Source: Fusobacterium varium (GTDB lineage Bacteria; Fusobacteriota; Fusobacteriia; Fusobacteriales; Fusobacteriaceae). Taken from it: 64,000 nt of DNA. The position numbers were made by a program, and so were the translations under genes. Below the pieces are notes generated by a model, which was not told the DNA's origin, ran no database searches, and saw nothing but the letters and a program-made list of their open reading frames with translations. The stretch lies in contig JADYUE010000001.1 in the NCBI GenBank assembly GCA_021531615.1, positions 186,001-250,000 of the forward strand. Reading direction: 5' to 3'. The stretch's first letter is position 1; every line of letters starts with the position of its first letter. Of this stretch, positions 8,282 to 16,311 are shown piece after piece.

Positions 8282-9292
8282 CTACCATTTATTATTAGAA
8301 TTTCCAGTTTCAATATTCATAACTCTCTCATTATTTTTAAATGATTGCTTTTCATTACCTTCAAGTCTTTTTAAGATAACTCCAATTTCATTCTTTTTAA
8401 TGTCCTCTTTAGAGTCTTTTCTATCACCTGTGGAAGCTCCTCCACTTTGATTTTTATCTTGTGGTTGTTTATCATTTTCTTGATTTCCTCCACTATTATT
8501 TTGTTGATCCTGTTGATTATTATTATTTTGATTATTTTGCTGCTCTTGATTGTTATTATCTTTCTGATCACTATTATTAGAACTGTTTTGCTTGTCATTT
8601 TCTTGTTGATTATCTTGTGAGTTATCCTTTTGATCTTGGTTATTACTATCATTATTTTTTTGTTGTTGATCATTTTGATTATTCTTATCTTGGTTATTAT
8701 TGTTTTGACTATTATTTTGCTCTTGATTATCTTTGCTATTCTGATTGTTTTTATCTTGGTTTTGATTATTTTGATTTTGTTGATTCTTATCTTTATTTTC
8801 TTGTTGATTATCTTGTTTATTTTGATTGTCTTGATTTTGTTGTTGCTCTTTTTCTAAATCTTCAATCTTCTTTAAAACAATCTCATAATTCTTTTTAATA
8901 TTTATATCATCAGATTGTTTCATAGCTTTTTTATACTCTTCAAGAGCTAATTTATAGTTTTTCTTCGCTTCTTCTGGATTTTCCTTTATTAAACTATCAC
9001 CTAAAAAAGCATAGGAATTTCCTCTTAAAAAGAACTCATCACTTTCATTTTCAATAACCTCTTTATATTTTTTTTCCTCATAGAAAGATTTGACAATATT
9101 CTTTTTTACATTGGGATTATCTTTTAATTTTAGAGAAAGTTCATAGTTTTTCCTAGCCTCTTCAAAGTTTTCATTTTTAAAAAATGAGTTTCCTTTAGAG
9201 ATATAATAGTATGCTCTAGCACTATTGAGATTGATACCAAAAGCAAAGAGAGAAAGAAGAAGTAACAAAATAGATATTACCTTATTTTTCAT
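8282..9292 (-). CDS. batC: BatC/BatE-like TPR protein with Gln/Asn-rich tail
   Basis: A 336-residue protein with a signal peptide (ISILLLLLSLFAFG). TPR-like helices follow at about residues 25-150 (AYYYISKGNSFFKNENFEEA and a similar later unit). Roughly 150 residues are then almost entirely Gln, Asn, Lys and Asp, and the protein ends in a short charged tail. TPR proteins of this size sit in Bat operons between batB and batD and may scaffold the VWA partners. I chose ATG 9292 since the Shine-Dalgarno GGGGAGG lies 7 nt upstream; it overlaps the end of batB by 11 nt. The disordered region is compositionally extreme but in frame throughout. Confidence 0.82.
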   Translation of the reverse strand: MKNKVISILLLLLSLFAFGINLNSARAYYYISKGNSFFKNENFEEARKNYELSLKLKDNPNVKKNIVKSFYEEKKYKEVIENESDEFFLRGNSYAFLGDSLIKENPEEAKKNYKLALEEYKKAMKQSDDINIKKNYEIVLKKIEDLEKEQQQNQDNQNKQDNQQENKDKNQQNQNNQNQDKNNQNSKDNQEQNNSQNNNNQDKNNQNDQQQKNNDSNNQDQKDNSQDNQQENDKQNSSNNSDQKDNNNQEQQNNQNNNNQQDQQNNSGGNQENDKQPQDKNQSGGASTGDRKDSKEDIKKNEIGVILKRLEGNEKQSFKNNERVMNIETGNSNNKW

Positions 9293-10250
9293 CTTTTGCA
9301 CCTCCCCTTAAAAGATATCCTAAAAGAATAAACAGCATTCCTATTCCAAGTGGAATTTGAAAATATTTTTTATATACAGTCATATTTTCATTTCTTTGAT
9401 TTTTTCTTTCAAGATTAGCAGTATCTTTAAAAAAGTCTATTGTATTATCCTTTAAATTATTTACTTCATAATACTTTCCATTACTACTTTCGGCTAGCTT
9501 TTTCATAAAATCTGAATTTAGTTTGCTTACTACTGGAGAGCCATTTTCATCTTTAATGAAACCAACTTTTTTACCATTAATATACTCAGGAAGAATACTT
9601 CCTTCATCTGTACCTATTCCAATAGCATAGACATTTAATTTATGCTTTTTTACAAAATCCAAAGACTTTTTATCAAAATCTCCACCATCTGAAAGTATAA
9701 TAATAGTCTTATTTTCACTTTGAATCTCATTAAAAGATTTTTCAGCTAGTTCCAATGCTTGATAAAGCTCAGTTCCTCCACCAGATATTAAGTTTGAATC
9801 AAGGGCATTAATATAGTTGCTACCTATTGAGTAATCATCAGTAAGTGGCATTTGAATATATGCACTATCTGAATATGGGATAAAACCTATTCTATCTCCC
9901 TTTAAATTGTGTAACAGTTTTTCAAGAGTTCTTTTAGCTCCCTCAAGTCTATTTGGATAAACATCCTCTGCCATCATAGAACGTGAAGTATCTATAAGAG
10001 CATAGATATTTAATCCCTTTACCTCTACATTTTCACTATCAACAGGTTTTTGTGGTGAAAGCAGAGATATAGCTACTAACAAAGCTCCACAACTAATTAA
10101 AAATATTTTTAAACTTTGAACAAAATTATATTTTTTCATTTTTAATATACTTAATATTCTATTTCTTTTTTGCATACCTATAATCATCAGAATGAGTATA
10201 AGCAGTGGAATTATACAGTATATTAAAAGATTAAGATTTCCAAATTCCAT
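9282..10250 (-). CDS. batB: BatB-like VWA-domain membrane protein
   Basis: A 322-residue protein with two N-terminal membrane helices, a von Willebrand A domain and a C-terminal helix (IPLGIGMLFILLGYLL). The metal-ion-dependent adhesion site is intact: DTSRSM near residue 88, with a later GGGTEL and an SDGGD segment. The pattern AEDVYPNRLEGAKR after the MIDAS is typical of BatA/BatB. It probably forms an envelope complex with BatA and the TPR protein. GAGGTGAG precedes the ATG. It is the second of two tandem VWA genes, which arose by duplication in this family. Confidence 0.9.
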   Translation of the reverse strand: MEFGNLNLLIYCIIPLLILILMIIGMQKRNRILSILKMKKYNFVQSLKIFLISCGALLVAISLLSPQKPVDSENVEVKGLNIYALIDTSRSMMAEDVYPNRLEGAKRTLEKLLHNLKGDRIGFIPYSDSAYIQMPLTDDYSIGSNYINALDSNLISGGGTELYQALELAEKSFNEIQSENKTIIILSDGGDFDKKSLDFVKKHKLNVYAIGIGTDEGSILPEYINGKKVGFIKDENGSPVVSKLNSDFMKKLAESSNGKYYEVNNLKDNTIDFFKDTANLERKNQRNENMTVYKKYFQIPLGIGMLFILLGYLLRGGAKDEK

Positions 10251-10265
10251 TTTCTCACCTCACAA

Positions 10266-11225
10266 TTATGGTATTATTATATAGATTAGATATTGGAAAA
10301 ATACTCCTAATAATAGAAAAATTAAAGCAATTTTTAAAATTCCCTCAAACATCTCCTGTTTATCATAAAAACTTCTTCCATCTATCTTTGTTTTTTCCAA
10401 TTCATCTATCTTATTAAATATCTCTTTAAATTCCTTGCTATCTCCTGCTCTAAAATACTCTCCACCAGTTGTTTTAGCAATATTTTGCAGAAGATTTTCA
10501 TCAAGTTCATTATTTTTTACAGTTCTATAACCAAATAGTGTAGGAACTTGCAATTCCCTTGCTCCTATACCAATAGTATATATTTTTATTCCTAACTCTT
10601 TAGCTATATCAGCAGCAGCACTTGGACTCATCTCTCCAGAGTTATTTTCTCCATCTGTTAATAAAATTATAACTTTAGATTTAGCCTCTGAATTTTTTAG
10701 CCTATTTAATGCAACTCCAATTCCCATACCAATAGCTGTTCTGTTATTACTTGTAATATCATCTACTGTAAGTTTAGAAACCATCTCTTTTACAACATTA
10801 TGATCAAATGTAAGAGGAACTTTTGTATAGGCATCTCCACCAAAAACAATCAATGATAATCTATCATTTCCTCTTTTATCAATAAACTCTCCTAAAACTT
10901 CTTTCGCTTTCTCTAAACGATTTGGAGAAAAATCATCTTGTAACATAGATTGTGAAAGATCTAGTGAAATAGCTATATCAATTCCATTTTTCTTAACAAC
11001 TCTATTTTCATAAATCATCTGTGGTCTAGCTAACGCCACACTCATTAAAATTAGAGATAAGAGAATTAGATATTTACCTAAAAGATACTTCTTACTTTTT
11101 ATCTTGTAAGCTCTTAAAGGCTCTATCCCTGGAACTGTTATTCCTAAATTACTTCTTTTTCTTAAAAAGAGATAGATTATAATAGGTATTAACAATAAAA
11201 AATATGGTGATGCAAACTTAAACAT
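10266..11225 (-). CDS. batA: BatA-like VWA-domain membrane protein
   Basis: A 319-residue protein with N-terminal membrane segments (about residues 7-20 and 51-68), a VWA domain and a C-terminal helix. The MIDAS motif is DLSQSM, followed by LQDDFSPNRLEKAKE. Later metal-site segments are RTAIGMG and LTDGENNSG. This is the BatA/Aer1 arrangement. The start overlaps the end of the upstream gene by 8 nt, suggesting translational coupling. The likely role is an inner-membrane complex whose assembly is driven by MoxR. Confidence 0.9.
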   Translation of the reverse strand: MFKFASPYFLLLIPIIIYLFLRKRSNLGITVPGIEPLRAYKIKSKKYLLGKYLILLSLILMSVALARPQMIYENRVVKKNGIDIAISLDLSQSMLQDDFSPNRLEKAKEVLGEFIDKRGNDRLSLIVFGGDAYTKVPLTFDHNVVKEMVSKLTVDDITSNNRTAIGMGIGVALNRLKNSEAKSKVIILLTDGENNSGEMSPSAAADIAKELGIKIYTIGIGARELQVPTLFGYRTVKNNELDENLLQNIAKTTGGEYFRAGDSKEFKEIFNKIDELEKTKIDGRSFYDKQEMFEGILKIALIFLLLGVFFQYLIYIIIP

Positions 11226-11934
11226 CTATCTCACCCTCTTTTACTCTTTTATAAATATCAAAGGCTTTTTTCCTGCTTGCTTCAATCTCCTCTTGAACAT
11301 CTCCAGAAAATTTACAACTATCTAACCATTGTATAAATATTATATCCTCATCAGTTAAAACACCTTTTTTCTCATAGTTTCCATTTAAAAAGTGAGAATT
11401 ATATCTACTATCTATATACTCTCTAAGGGCATAACTTATATCAAATGCCCATCTTTCTGATAAAATTTCCATTTGAGTATTAAATCTTTTATCATAGTCA
11501 ATAATCTCTTTTTTCTCTCCTCTTTTAAAAGTTTTTATAAACATAATTAGAGATAAAAGTCCAATTACTATACTACCAATAAAAATATATGGAAAATTAT
11601 CTGAATAAAGTTTCTTATTACTCTTATCTAATAGATCCTTATATAACTCTTTGTCCTCTGAAGTTAAAATAGATTTTATATTTATCTCAAGATTTTTATT
11701 TCCAAGAATAATATTGTTTTTACCTAAATTAAATCCCTTTACTGTAACTAAAAAATTGCCATTCTTGTCCTTCTTTATCTTTTCTATTGAGAAGTTACCT
11801 TTTTCAAATTCTTTGATAATTTCCTCTTTTGGAACACCAGAAATCTTAAAGCTGATACTGTCTCCAACATTTATATCTTTAGCAGATATTAGAAGAGAAA
11901 AGGTAAGGAAAAAAGCTAAAACTATCTTTTTCAT
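11218..11934 (-). CDS. Bat-operon signal-peptide/TM protein, function unknown
   Basis: A 238-residue protein with a signal peptide (MKKIVLAFFLTFSLLISAKD), an exported domain of about 90 residues, one membrane helix near residues 115-134 (YIFIGSIVIGLLSLIMFI) and a cytoplasmic domain of about 100 residues. Proteins of this layout are common between DUF58 and batA genes and are sometimes annotated DUF4381-like. I cannot confirm the family. It overlaps the DUF58 stop by 4 nt (ATGA) and batA by 8 nt, so it is an integral operon member. Confidence 0.75.
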   Translation of the reverse strand: MKKIVLAFFLTFSLLISAKDINVGDSISFKISGVPKEEIIKEFEKGNFSIEKIKKDKNGNFLVTVKGFNLGKNNIILGNKNLEINIKSILTSEDKELYKDLLDKSNKKLYSDNFPYIFIGSIVIGLLSLIMFIKTFKRGEKKEIIDYDKRFNTQMEILSERWAFDISYALREYIDSRYNSHFLNGNYEKKGVLTDEDIIFIQWLDSCKFSGDVQEEIEASRKKAFDIYKRVKEGEIDV

Positions 11935-12743
11935 CTTCTTCTCCTCCTTTTAAAAAAGTTTGAAAGTACAGTTACATAGTTATCATCAGTATATAGAGTT
12001 AAAATAGTTTTAGATATATTTTGAGAAATATCTATATTCTTTTTAAAATTTTCAATAATTATGCTTTCTCCACTTTCAGAATCTACCATATTAAAAATTG
12101 CTCCCTCTGGAAGAGTATCATATTTTTTATCAGCTATTCTAATAGGTATCAGATCATGTTTCTGTTTAATTATAGCCATTGTTTTTTCATAGTCTTTATC
12201 TATAAAGTCAGAGATTAAAAAGAGGATTGCTCTTCTTTTAACAATTTTATTGAAAAACTCCAATGCTGATTTGATATCAGTTTTCTTTCCTGTAGGTTGA
12301 TAAGTTAAAAGATCGTCAAGAATAATCAGAGATTGATTTCTTCCCTTTTTAGCAGGAATAACCTTTTCTATTCTATCTGTAAAAAATATAGCCCCAACCT
12401 TATCACCATTTTTAATAGCACTAAAAGCTAGACTTCCAGCTAATTGAGATATCAAATCTTTTTTAGCAAAGAAATTATTAGAGTTAGAAATATCAATCAT
12501 CAAATAAATTGAAAGTTCTCTCTCCTCTGTGAACTCTTTTACATAGGTTTTTCTCTGCCTAGCTGATACTTTCCAATCTATTTTTTTTACATCATCTCCA
12601 GGAGAGTATCTTCTAATATCTGAAAACTCCATTCCATTTCCTTTAAAATATGAACGATAGTTCCCTGTAAAAAGTTCATTAGCTAGAATAGATGAGGCAA
12701 TCTCTATTTTTTTTATCTTTTTTAAAAGTTCTGTTCTACTCAT
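11931..12743 (-). CDS. DUF58-domain protein of the MoxR/Bat operon
   Basis: A 270-residue cytoplasmic protein. It has the DUF58 hallmark SPGDDVKKIDWKVSARQRK around residue 50-68, preceded by FSDIRRY. A degenerate VWA fold follows, with MIDISNS near residue 90. DUF58 proteins are regular partners of MoxR AAA+ ATPases. I chose ATG 12743 because GAGGTGG lies 5 nt upstream; the longer GTG frame starts within that site. It is 18 nt downstream of moxR and ends in an Arg-rich tail (RRRRR). Confidence 0.9.
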   Translation of the reverse strand: MSRTELLKKIKKIEIASSILANELFTGNYRSYFKGNGMEFSDIRRYSPGDDVKKIDWKVSARQRKTYVKEFTEERELSIYLMIDISNSNNFFAKKDLISQLAGSLAFSAIKNGDKVGAIFFTDRIEKVIPAKKGRNQSLIILDDLLTYQPTGKKTDIKSALEFFNKIVKRRAILFLISDFIDKDYEKTMAIIKQKHDLIPIRIADKKYDTLPEGAIFNMVDSESGESIIIENFKKNIDISQNISKTILTLYTDDNYVTVLSNFFKRRRRR

Positions 12744-12761
12744 AATTGCCACCTCTTTTTA

Positions 12762-13724
12762 TTATGGAAGTTTTACTTCCTCCATTATTCCAGTAATAAT
12801 ATCCTCTACATTTTTTCCCTCAGCTTCAGCTTCATAAGTAAGCATTATTCTGTGACGCAACACATCAAAAATTACCCTTTTAATATCTTGTGGCATCACA
12901 TACTCTCTACCTTCTAAAAAGGCATTTGCTTTAGCTGATACAACAAGGGCGATAGATGCTCTTGGAGATGCTCCACAAGCTATGTAATTATTTATCTCTC
13001 TTGTTTTAAATACAATTTCAAGTATATAATCCATAAGTTTTTCATCTATATGGATATTTTTTATAATCTCTTTTATAGTTTCTATTTTTTCTCTATTTAG
13101 TACCTCTTCTATCTTTATACTATCAAAATCAGTTGAAGTAGTTAAAAGGTTAAGCATAGCTTTTTCCTCTTGTTTAGTAGGATATTCAATCTTTACTTTC
13201 ATAAGAAATCTATCTTGTTGAGCTTCTGGTAATGGATAAGTACCATCTTGTTCAATAGGGTTTTGTGTAGCTAAAACAATAAAAGGTCTATCTAATTTGA
13301 AAGTTTCATTTGCAATAGTTATCTGTTTTTCTTGCATAGCCTCAAGAAGTGCAGATTGAACTTTAGCAGGAGCTCTGTTTATCTCATCAGCTAAAACAAT
13401 ATTAGCAAAGATAGGTCCTTTTTTAGTATAAAACTCTCCTGTTTTTTCATTGTAGATCTCTGTTCCTATAATATCACTTGGTAATAGGTCTGGTGTAAAT
13501 TGTATTCTTGAGAATTTTAAACCTAATGTTTGTGCTATTGTATTAACTGTTAAAGATTTAGCAAGTCCAGGCAACCCCTCAAGAAGAATGTGATTTCCTG
13601 TAAAAATTCCAATTAGAATCTTTCTAATCATATCCTCTTGTCCTACTATCTTTTTTTCAATCTCCTTTTTTATAGTAGCTATAGTTTCTTTTTCTACTGA
13701 TATTTTTTCTTTTAAGTTTTCCAT
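12762..13724 (-). CDS. moxR: MoxR-type AAA+ ATPase
   Basis: A 320-residue AAA+ chaperone-like ATPase, first gene of the Bat operon. Walker A is GLPGLAKS near residue 55. Walker B is VLADEINRAPAKVQSALLEA, which is characteristic of MoxR. Sensor 1 follows as LATQNP and the arginine-finger segment as LPEAQQDRF. MoxR proteins remodel or insert metal into VWA-domain partners, fitting the two VWA genes downstream. AAGGAGG precedes the ATG. The promoter must lie within 13725-13860, where AT-richness prevents a confident assignment. Repeat element copy 1 lies immediately upstream. Confidence 0.95.
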   Translation of the reverse strand: MENLKEKISVEKETIATIKKEIEKKIVGQEDMIRKILIGIFTGNHILLEGLPGLAKSLTVNTIAQTLGLKFSRIQFTPDLLPSDIIGTEIYNEKTGEFYTKKGPIFANIVLADEINRAPAKVQSALLEAMQEKQITIANETFKLDRPFIVLATQNPIEQDGTYPLPEAQQDRFLMKVKIEYPTKQEEKAMLNLLTTSTDFDSIKIEEVLNREKIETIKEIIKNIHIDEKLMDYILEIVFKTREINNYIACGASPRASIALVVSAKANAFLEGREYVMPQDIKRVIFDVLRHRIMLTYEAEAEGKNVEDIITGIMEEVKLP

Positions 13725-13855
13725 AGTAAGTCCTCCTTAATAAAACTCTATATATTAATTTTTAATAAAAATGTTTTACTTCCTTTTTTATCCATGATAT
13801 ATTAGACGAATAAAAGTATAAAATTGTTGAGTTTGAAAAAAATTTTTAAAATTAA

Positions 13856-14192
13856 TTTTTAAAACTATAATTTACCTAACTAAGCTCAGTTATCTAGCAC
13901 ATCGCTAGGTTTTGACAAAGTACCTTTGTATTTAGCGATTATTAGTCAATTTTAGTTATCTATATTTCTTTTTTAACATCAAGTTGTCTCCATGTCAGTG
14001 AATAAAGAATCCCTATGGCTCATTCCGTTGAAAATGCAAAACTCGCTCCGCAAGCTCCGCTCAAACACGTTGCATTTTCTTAACTACATTTCGCTAAGGG
14101 CTTCTAATATTCACTTCCAAATTACTTCAACTTGATGTTAAGGATAATCTCTTTTACTTTAATTATTAAAATACTGAGTTATAGTTTAAAAT
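13856..14192. repeat. Composite intergenic repeat element, copy 1
   Basis: A 337-nt non-coding element bounded by inverted ends, AAAACTATAA on the left and TTATAGTTTAAA on the right. From left to right it holds the triple-hairpin module (13875-13962, inverted relative to copies 2 and 3) and the long nested stem-loop module (13974-14140). The outer stem is a perfect 13-bp pair, TAACATCAAGTTG with its complement at 14128-14140. Inner pairs are AGTGAATA/TATTCACT and a 10-bp pair, GAAAATGCAA (14030-14039) with 14070-14079. It explains nearly all of the 517-nt gap between moxR and the SPFH gene. Confidence 0.85.
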
Positions 14193-14197
14193 AATTT

Positions 14198-14236
14198 AAA
14201 AGGAGCTGAACAAACTAATAGTTTGAACAGCCCCAA
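14198..14236 (-). terminator. Terminator after the SPFH gene
   Basis: On the minus strand GGGGCTGTTCAAAC, a 5-nt loop and GTTTGTTCAGCTCC are followed by TTTT. The stem is long with a few mismatches. Confidence 0.8.
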
Positions 14237-14241
14237 TAGTT

Positions 14242-15168
14242 TTATTTAGTTTTTTCATTCATCTCAGCAAATAGTGTACTAAACGATGTTAAGTTTTGAA
14301 TTTCAGATGGTATAATAATTTTTGTAGCCTTACCATCAGCAACTTTTCCTAAAGTTTCCATACTCTTTAACATCAATACTTCTTTACTTGCTTCTGCTTC
14401 TTTCAACAACTTAATTCCCTCAGCCTCTGCTTCTTTAATTGCTCTAATTGCCTCAGCTCTACCTTCAGCCTCTTTAATAGCAACCTCTTTTTGTCCCTCT
14501 GCTCTAAGTATAGCAGATTGTTTTTCAGCTTCTGCTTTTAAAATAGCTGATTCCTTTTCTCCTTCTGCAACAAGAATAGCAGATTTCTTTTGCCCTTCAG
14601 CTCTTAAAATAGCCTCTCTTCTCTCTCTTTCAGCCTTCATCTGTCTTTCCATTGCATCTTGAATCTCTCTAGGTGGAATAATATTTTTCAGTTCCACTCT
14701 ATTTATTTTCATTCCCCAAGGGTCAGTAGCTTCATCTAATATAACTCTCATCTCTGTATTGATAGTATCCCTTGAAGTAAGAGTTGCATCAAGCTCCATA
14801 GCCCCAATTATATTTCTCAAAGTAGTTGCAGTTAAGTTCTCTATTGCACTCATAGGGTTTTCAACTCCATAAGTATAAAGTTTAGGGTCAGTTATTTGGA
14901 AATATATAACTGAGTCTATCTGCATAGTAACATTATCTTTTGTAATTACAGGTTGAGGTTTAAAATCAATAACTTGCTCTTTTAAAGATACTCTCTTAAC
15001 AACTCTATCTATAAAAGGTACAAGAATATTTATTCCCACATTCCAAGTTCCAAGATATTTTCCCAATCTTTCAATAACATAAGCTCTTGATTGAGGAACT
15101 ATTCTTACATGAGTAGCCATTAAAGCAACAATAAGTATAAATAGCACTAAAATTATTATTCCATTCAT
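14242..15168 (-). CDS. SPFH/band-7 (paraslipin, QmcA-like) membrane protein
   Basis: A 308-residue stomatin-family protein with one N-terminal membrane helix (residues 2-20). The SPFH domain runs to about residue 180 (RAYVIERLGKY, then LEQ-type strands). A long helical part contains five consecutive 11-residue repeats of the form SAILxAEGxKE, about residues 190-244. Such proteins form large ring or cage assemblies in membranes and often modulate membrane proteases. The usual partner gene nfeD is not adjacent. The transcript appears single-gene, with its own terminator. Confidence 0.92.
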   Translation of the reverse strand: MNGIIILVLFILIVALMATHVRIVPQSRAYVIERLGKYLGTWNVGINILVPFIDRVVKRVSLKEQVIDFKPQPVITKDNVTMQIDSVIYFQITDPKLYTYGVENPMSAIENLTATTLRNIIGAMELDATLTSRDTINTEMRVILDEATDPWGMKINRVELKNIIPPREIQDAMERQMKAERERREAILRAEGQKKSAILVAEGEKESAILKAEAEKQSAILRAEGQKEVAIKEAEGRAEAIRAIKEAEAEGIKLLKEAEASKEVLMLKSMETLGKVADGKATKIIIPSEIQNLTSFSTLFAEMNEKTK

Positions 15169-15242
15169 TTTATTACCTCCCAGTACATCCTTTGTTATAT
15201 AGATAATACCACAATTTTTTATGATTGCATACTAATTTTAAA

Positions 15243-15275
15243 ATAAAAACTCCCTTGATTTTTCAAGAGAGTTAT
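15243..15275 (-). terminator. Terminator after the HU-like gene
   Basis: On the minus strand CTCTCTTG, a 6-nt loop and CAAGGGAG are followed by a T-rich run, just after the stop of the HU-like gene. Confidence 0.85.
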
Positions 15276-15279
15276 AACT

Positions 15280-15567
15280 TTATTCTTCATCAATATTTAT
15301 TTTATTTGAAAGAACACTTCCAGTTCTAAATCTAATTGATTTTCTAGGTGTAGAGTATTGAATTTTTTTTGTATTTATATTCATTATTCTTCTTGCAGGA
15401 ACAATTTTTTTCTCAAAGATTCCCCAACCTCTAAAACTTACTGAATCGTTAGTTTCTAAAGCTTCAAAGAGAGCTTCCCAAAATAGATTTATCTTTTCTT
15501 TTGCCTCGTGAATATTTTTAAGCCCTCTCTTTTTTTGATATAAAATCAAAAATTCTTTTTCAGTCAT
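15280..15567 (-). CDS. HU/IHF-family DNA-binding protein (divergent)
   Basis: A 95-residue basic protein matching the histone-like HU/IHF fold. It has an N-terminal helical part with FWEALFEALETNDSVSFRGW, then GIFEKKIVPARRIMNINTKK over the DNA-binding arm, and a C-terminal helix. In ordinary HU the central block reads VxLxGFGxFxxxxRxARxGRNPxTG. Here PARRIMNINTKK replaces it, so this is a divergent member rather than the main HU. It ends with an acidic tail (NIDEE). It is divergent from ssb. A perfect palindrome at 15613-15628 lies 46 nt upstream and may be an operator. Confidence 0.85.
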   Translation of the reverse strand: MTEKEFLILYQKKRGLKNIHEAKEKINLFWEALFEALETNDSVSFRGWGIFEKKIVPARRIMNINTKKIQYSTPRKSIRFRTGSVLSNKINIDEE

Positions 15568-15612
15568 TATATAATCTCCTTTATCTAATTATTAAAATGT
15601 ATTAAAATTAAT

Positions 15613-15628
15613 AGTAGGTAAACCTACT
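15613..15628. promoter_or_regulatory. Perfect palindrome, candidate operator between HU-like gene and ssb
   Basis: AGTAGGT-AA-ACCTACT is a 7+2+7 perfect inverted repeat. It lies 46 nt before the HU-like start and about 130 nt before ssb, where the HU-gene promoter would be expected. It is GC-richer than its surroundings and lacks a T run, so it looks more like a protein site than a terminator. Confidence 0.45.
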
Positions 15629-15691
15629 GTATTTTAACTATTCATAAAAACTTTAACTTTTCCTTTTTATTTTTTTAAATAAATATAAAAA

Positions 15692-15720
15692 TTGTTTTTT
15701 AAGAAAATTTTTGGTATAAT
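15692..15720 (+). promoter_or_regulatory. Predicted sigma-70 promoter of ssb
   Basis: TTGTTT (15692-15697), 17 nt, TATAAT (15715-15720). The start codon is 36 nt downstream with GGAGG in between. Confidence 0.75.
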
Positions 15721-15755
15721 TAAATTGTTATAGATATATACTTTGGAGGTGTTTC

Positions 15756-16205
15756 ATGAACGTAATTATTTTAACTGGAAGACTTACAAGAGATCCAGAA
15801 TTAAAATTTGGACAAAGTGGAAAAGCTTATTCAAGATTTACTTTAGCTGTAGATAGACCAATGCAAAAAGGAGAAGCAGATTTTATTAACTGTGTAGCTT
15901 TTGGAAAAACTGCTGAACTTATTGGAGAATATTTAAGAAAAGGAAGAAAAGCAGGAGTTACAGGAAGACTTCAAATGGGAAAATATGAAGTTAATGGAGA
16001 AAAAAGAACAAGTTATGATGTAGTAGTTGATACTATTGAATTCTTAGAATCTAAAAATGCTGTTGATTCTATGGGAGGATATGAACCTCAAGATTATACA
16101 CCATCTTACTCTGCTCCATCTTCTAACTCAAATACTTCTTCTAAACCTGTTGCAAAACCACAAGAAGAGGTTCCTTATGAAGATGATGATGAGTTCCCAT
16201 TCTAA
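15756..16205 (+). CDS. ssb: Single-stranded DNA-binding protein
   Basis: A 149-residue OB-fold protein that coats single-stranded DNA in replication and repair. The N-terminus MNVIILTGRLTRDPELKF is typical. It is followed by FINCVAFGKTAELIGEYLRKGRK and by a low-complexity Ser/Pro/Gln linker from about residue 110. It ends with the acidic tip EDDDEFPF, which binds partner proteins. GGAGG precedes the ATG. It is not next to rpsF or rpsR as in many Firmicutes, and it stands alone between a promoter and a terminator. Confidence 0.97.
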   Translation: MNVIILTGRLTRDPELKFGQSGKAYSRFTLAVDRPMQKGEADFINCVAFGKTAELIGEYLRKGRKAGVTGRLQMGKYEVNGEKRTSYDVVVDTIEFLESKNAVDSMGGYEPQDYTPSYSAPSSNSNTSSKPVAKPQEEVPYEDDDEFPF

Positions 16206-16223
16206 TTAAAATAATTTTTATTG

Positions 16224-16250
16224 ACTCCATTTTTATAAATGGAGTTTTTT
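16224..16250 (+). terminator. Terminator after ssb
   Basis: ACTCCAT pairs with ATGGAGT across a short AT loop and is followed by six T. Confidence 0.9.
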
Positions 16251-16311
16251 GTTATTTACAAAGTTTTTATGATATTATATGAATATAGATTTTTATTTTA
16301 AGGTGATGATT

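Noticed and set aside
8617-8898. Plus-strand hydrophobic ORFs within the batC-like region
   Set aside because: They are the reverse complement of Gln/Asn codons (CAA/AAT read as TTG/ATT) and have no ribosome site.
13856-14192. CRISPR array
   Set aside because: The repeats are inverted and nested rather than regularly spaced direct repeats, and no cas gene is present.
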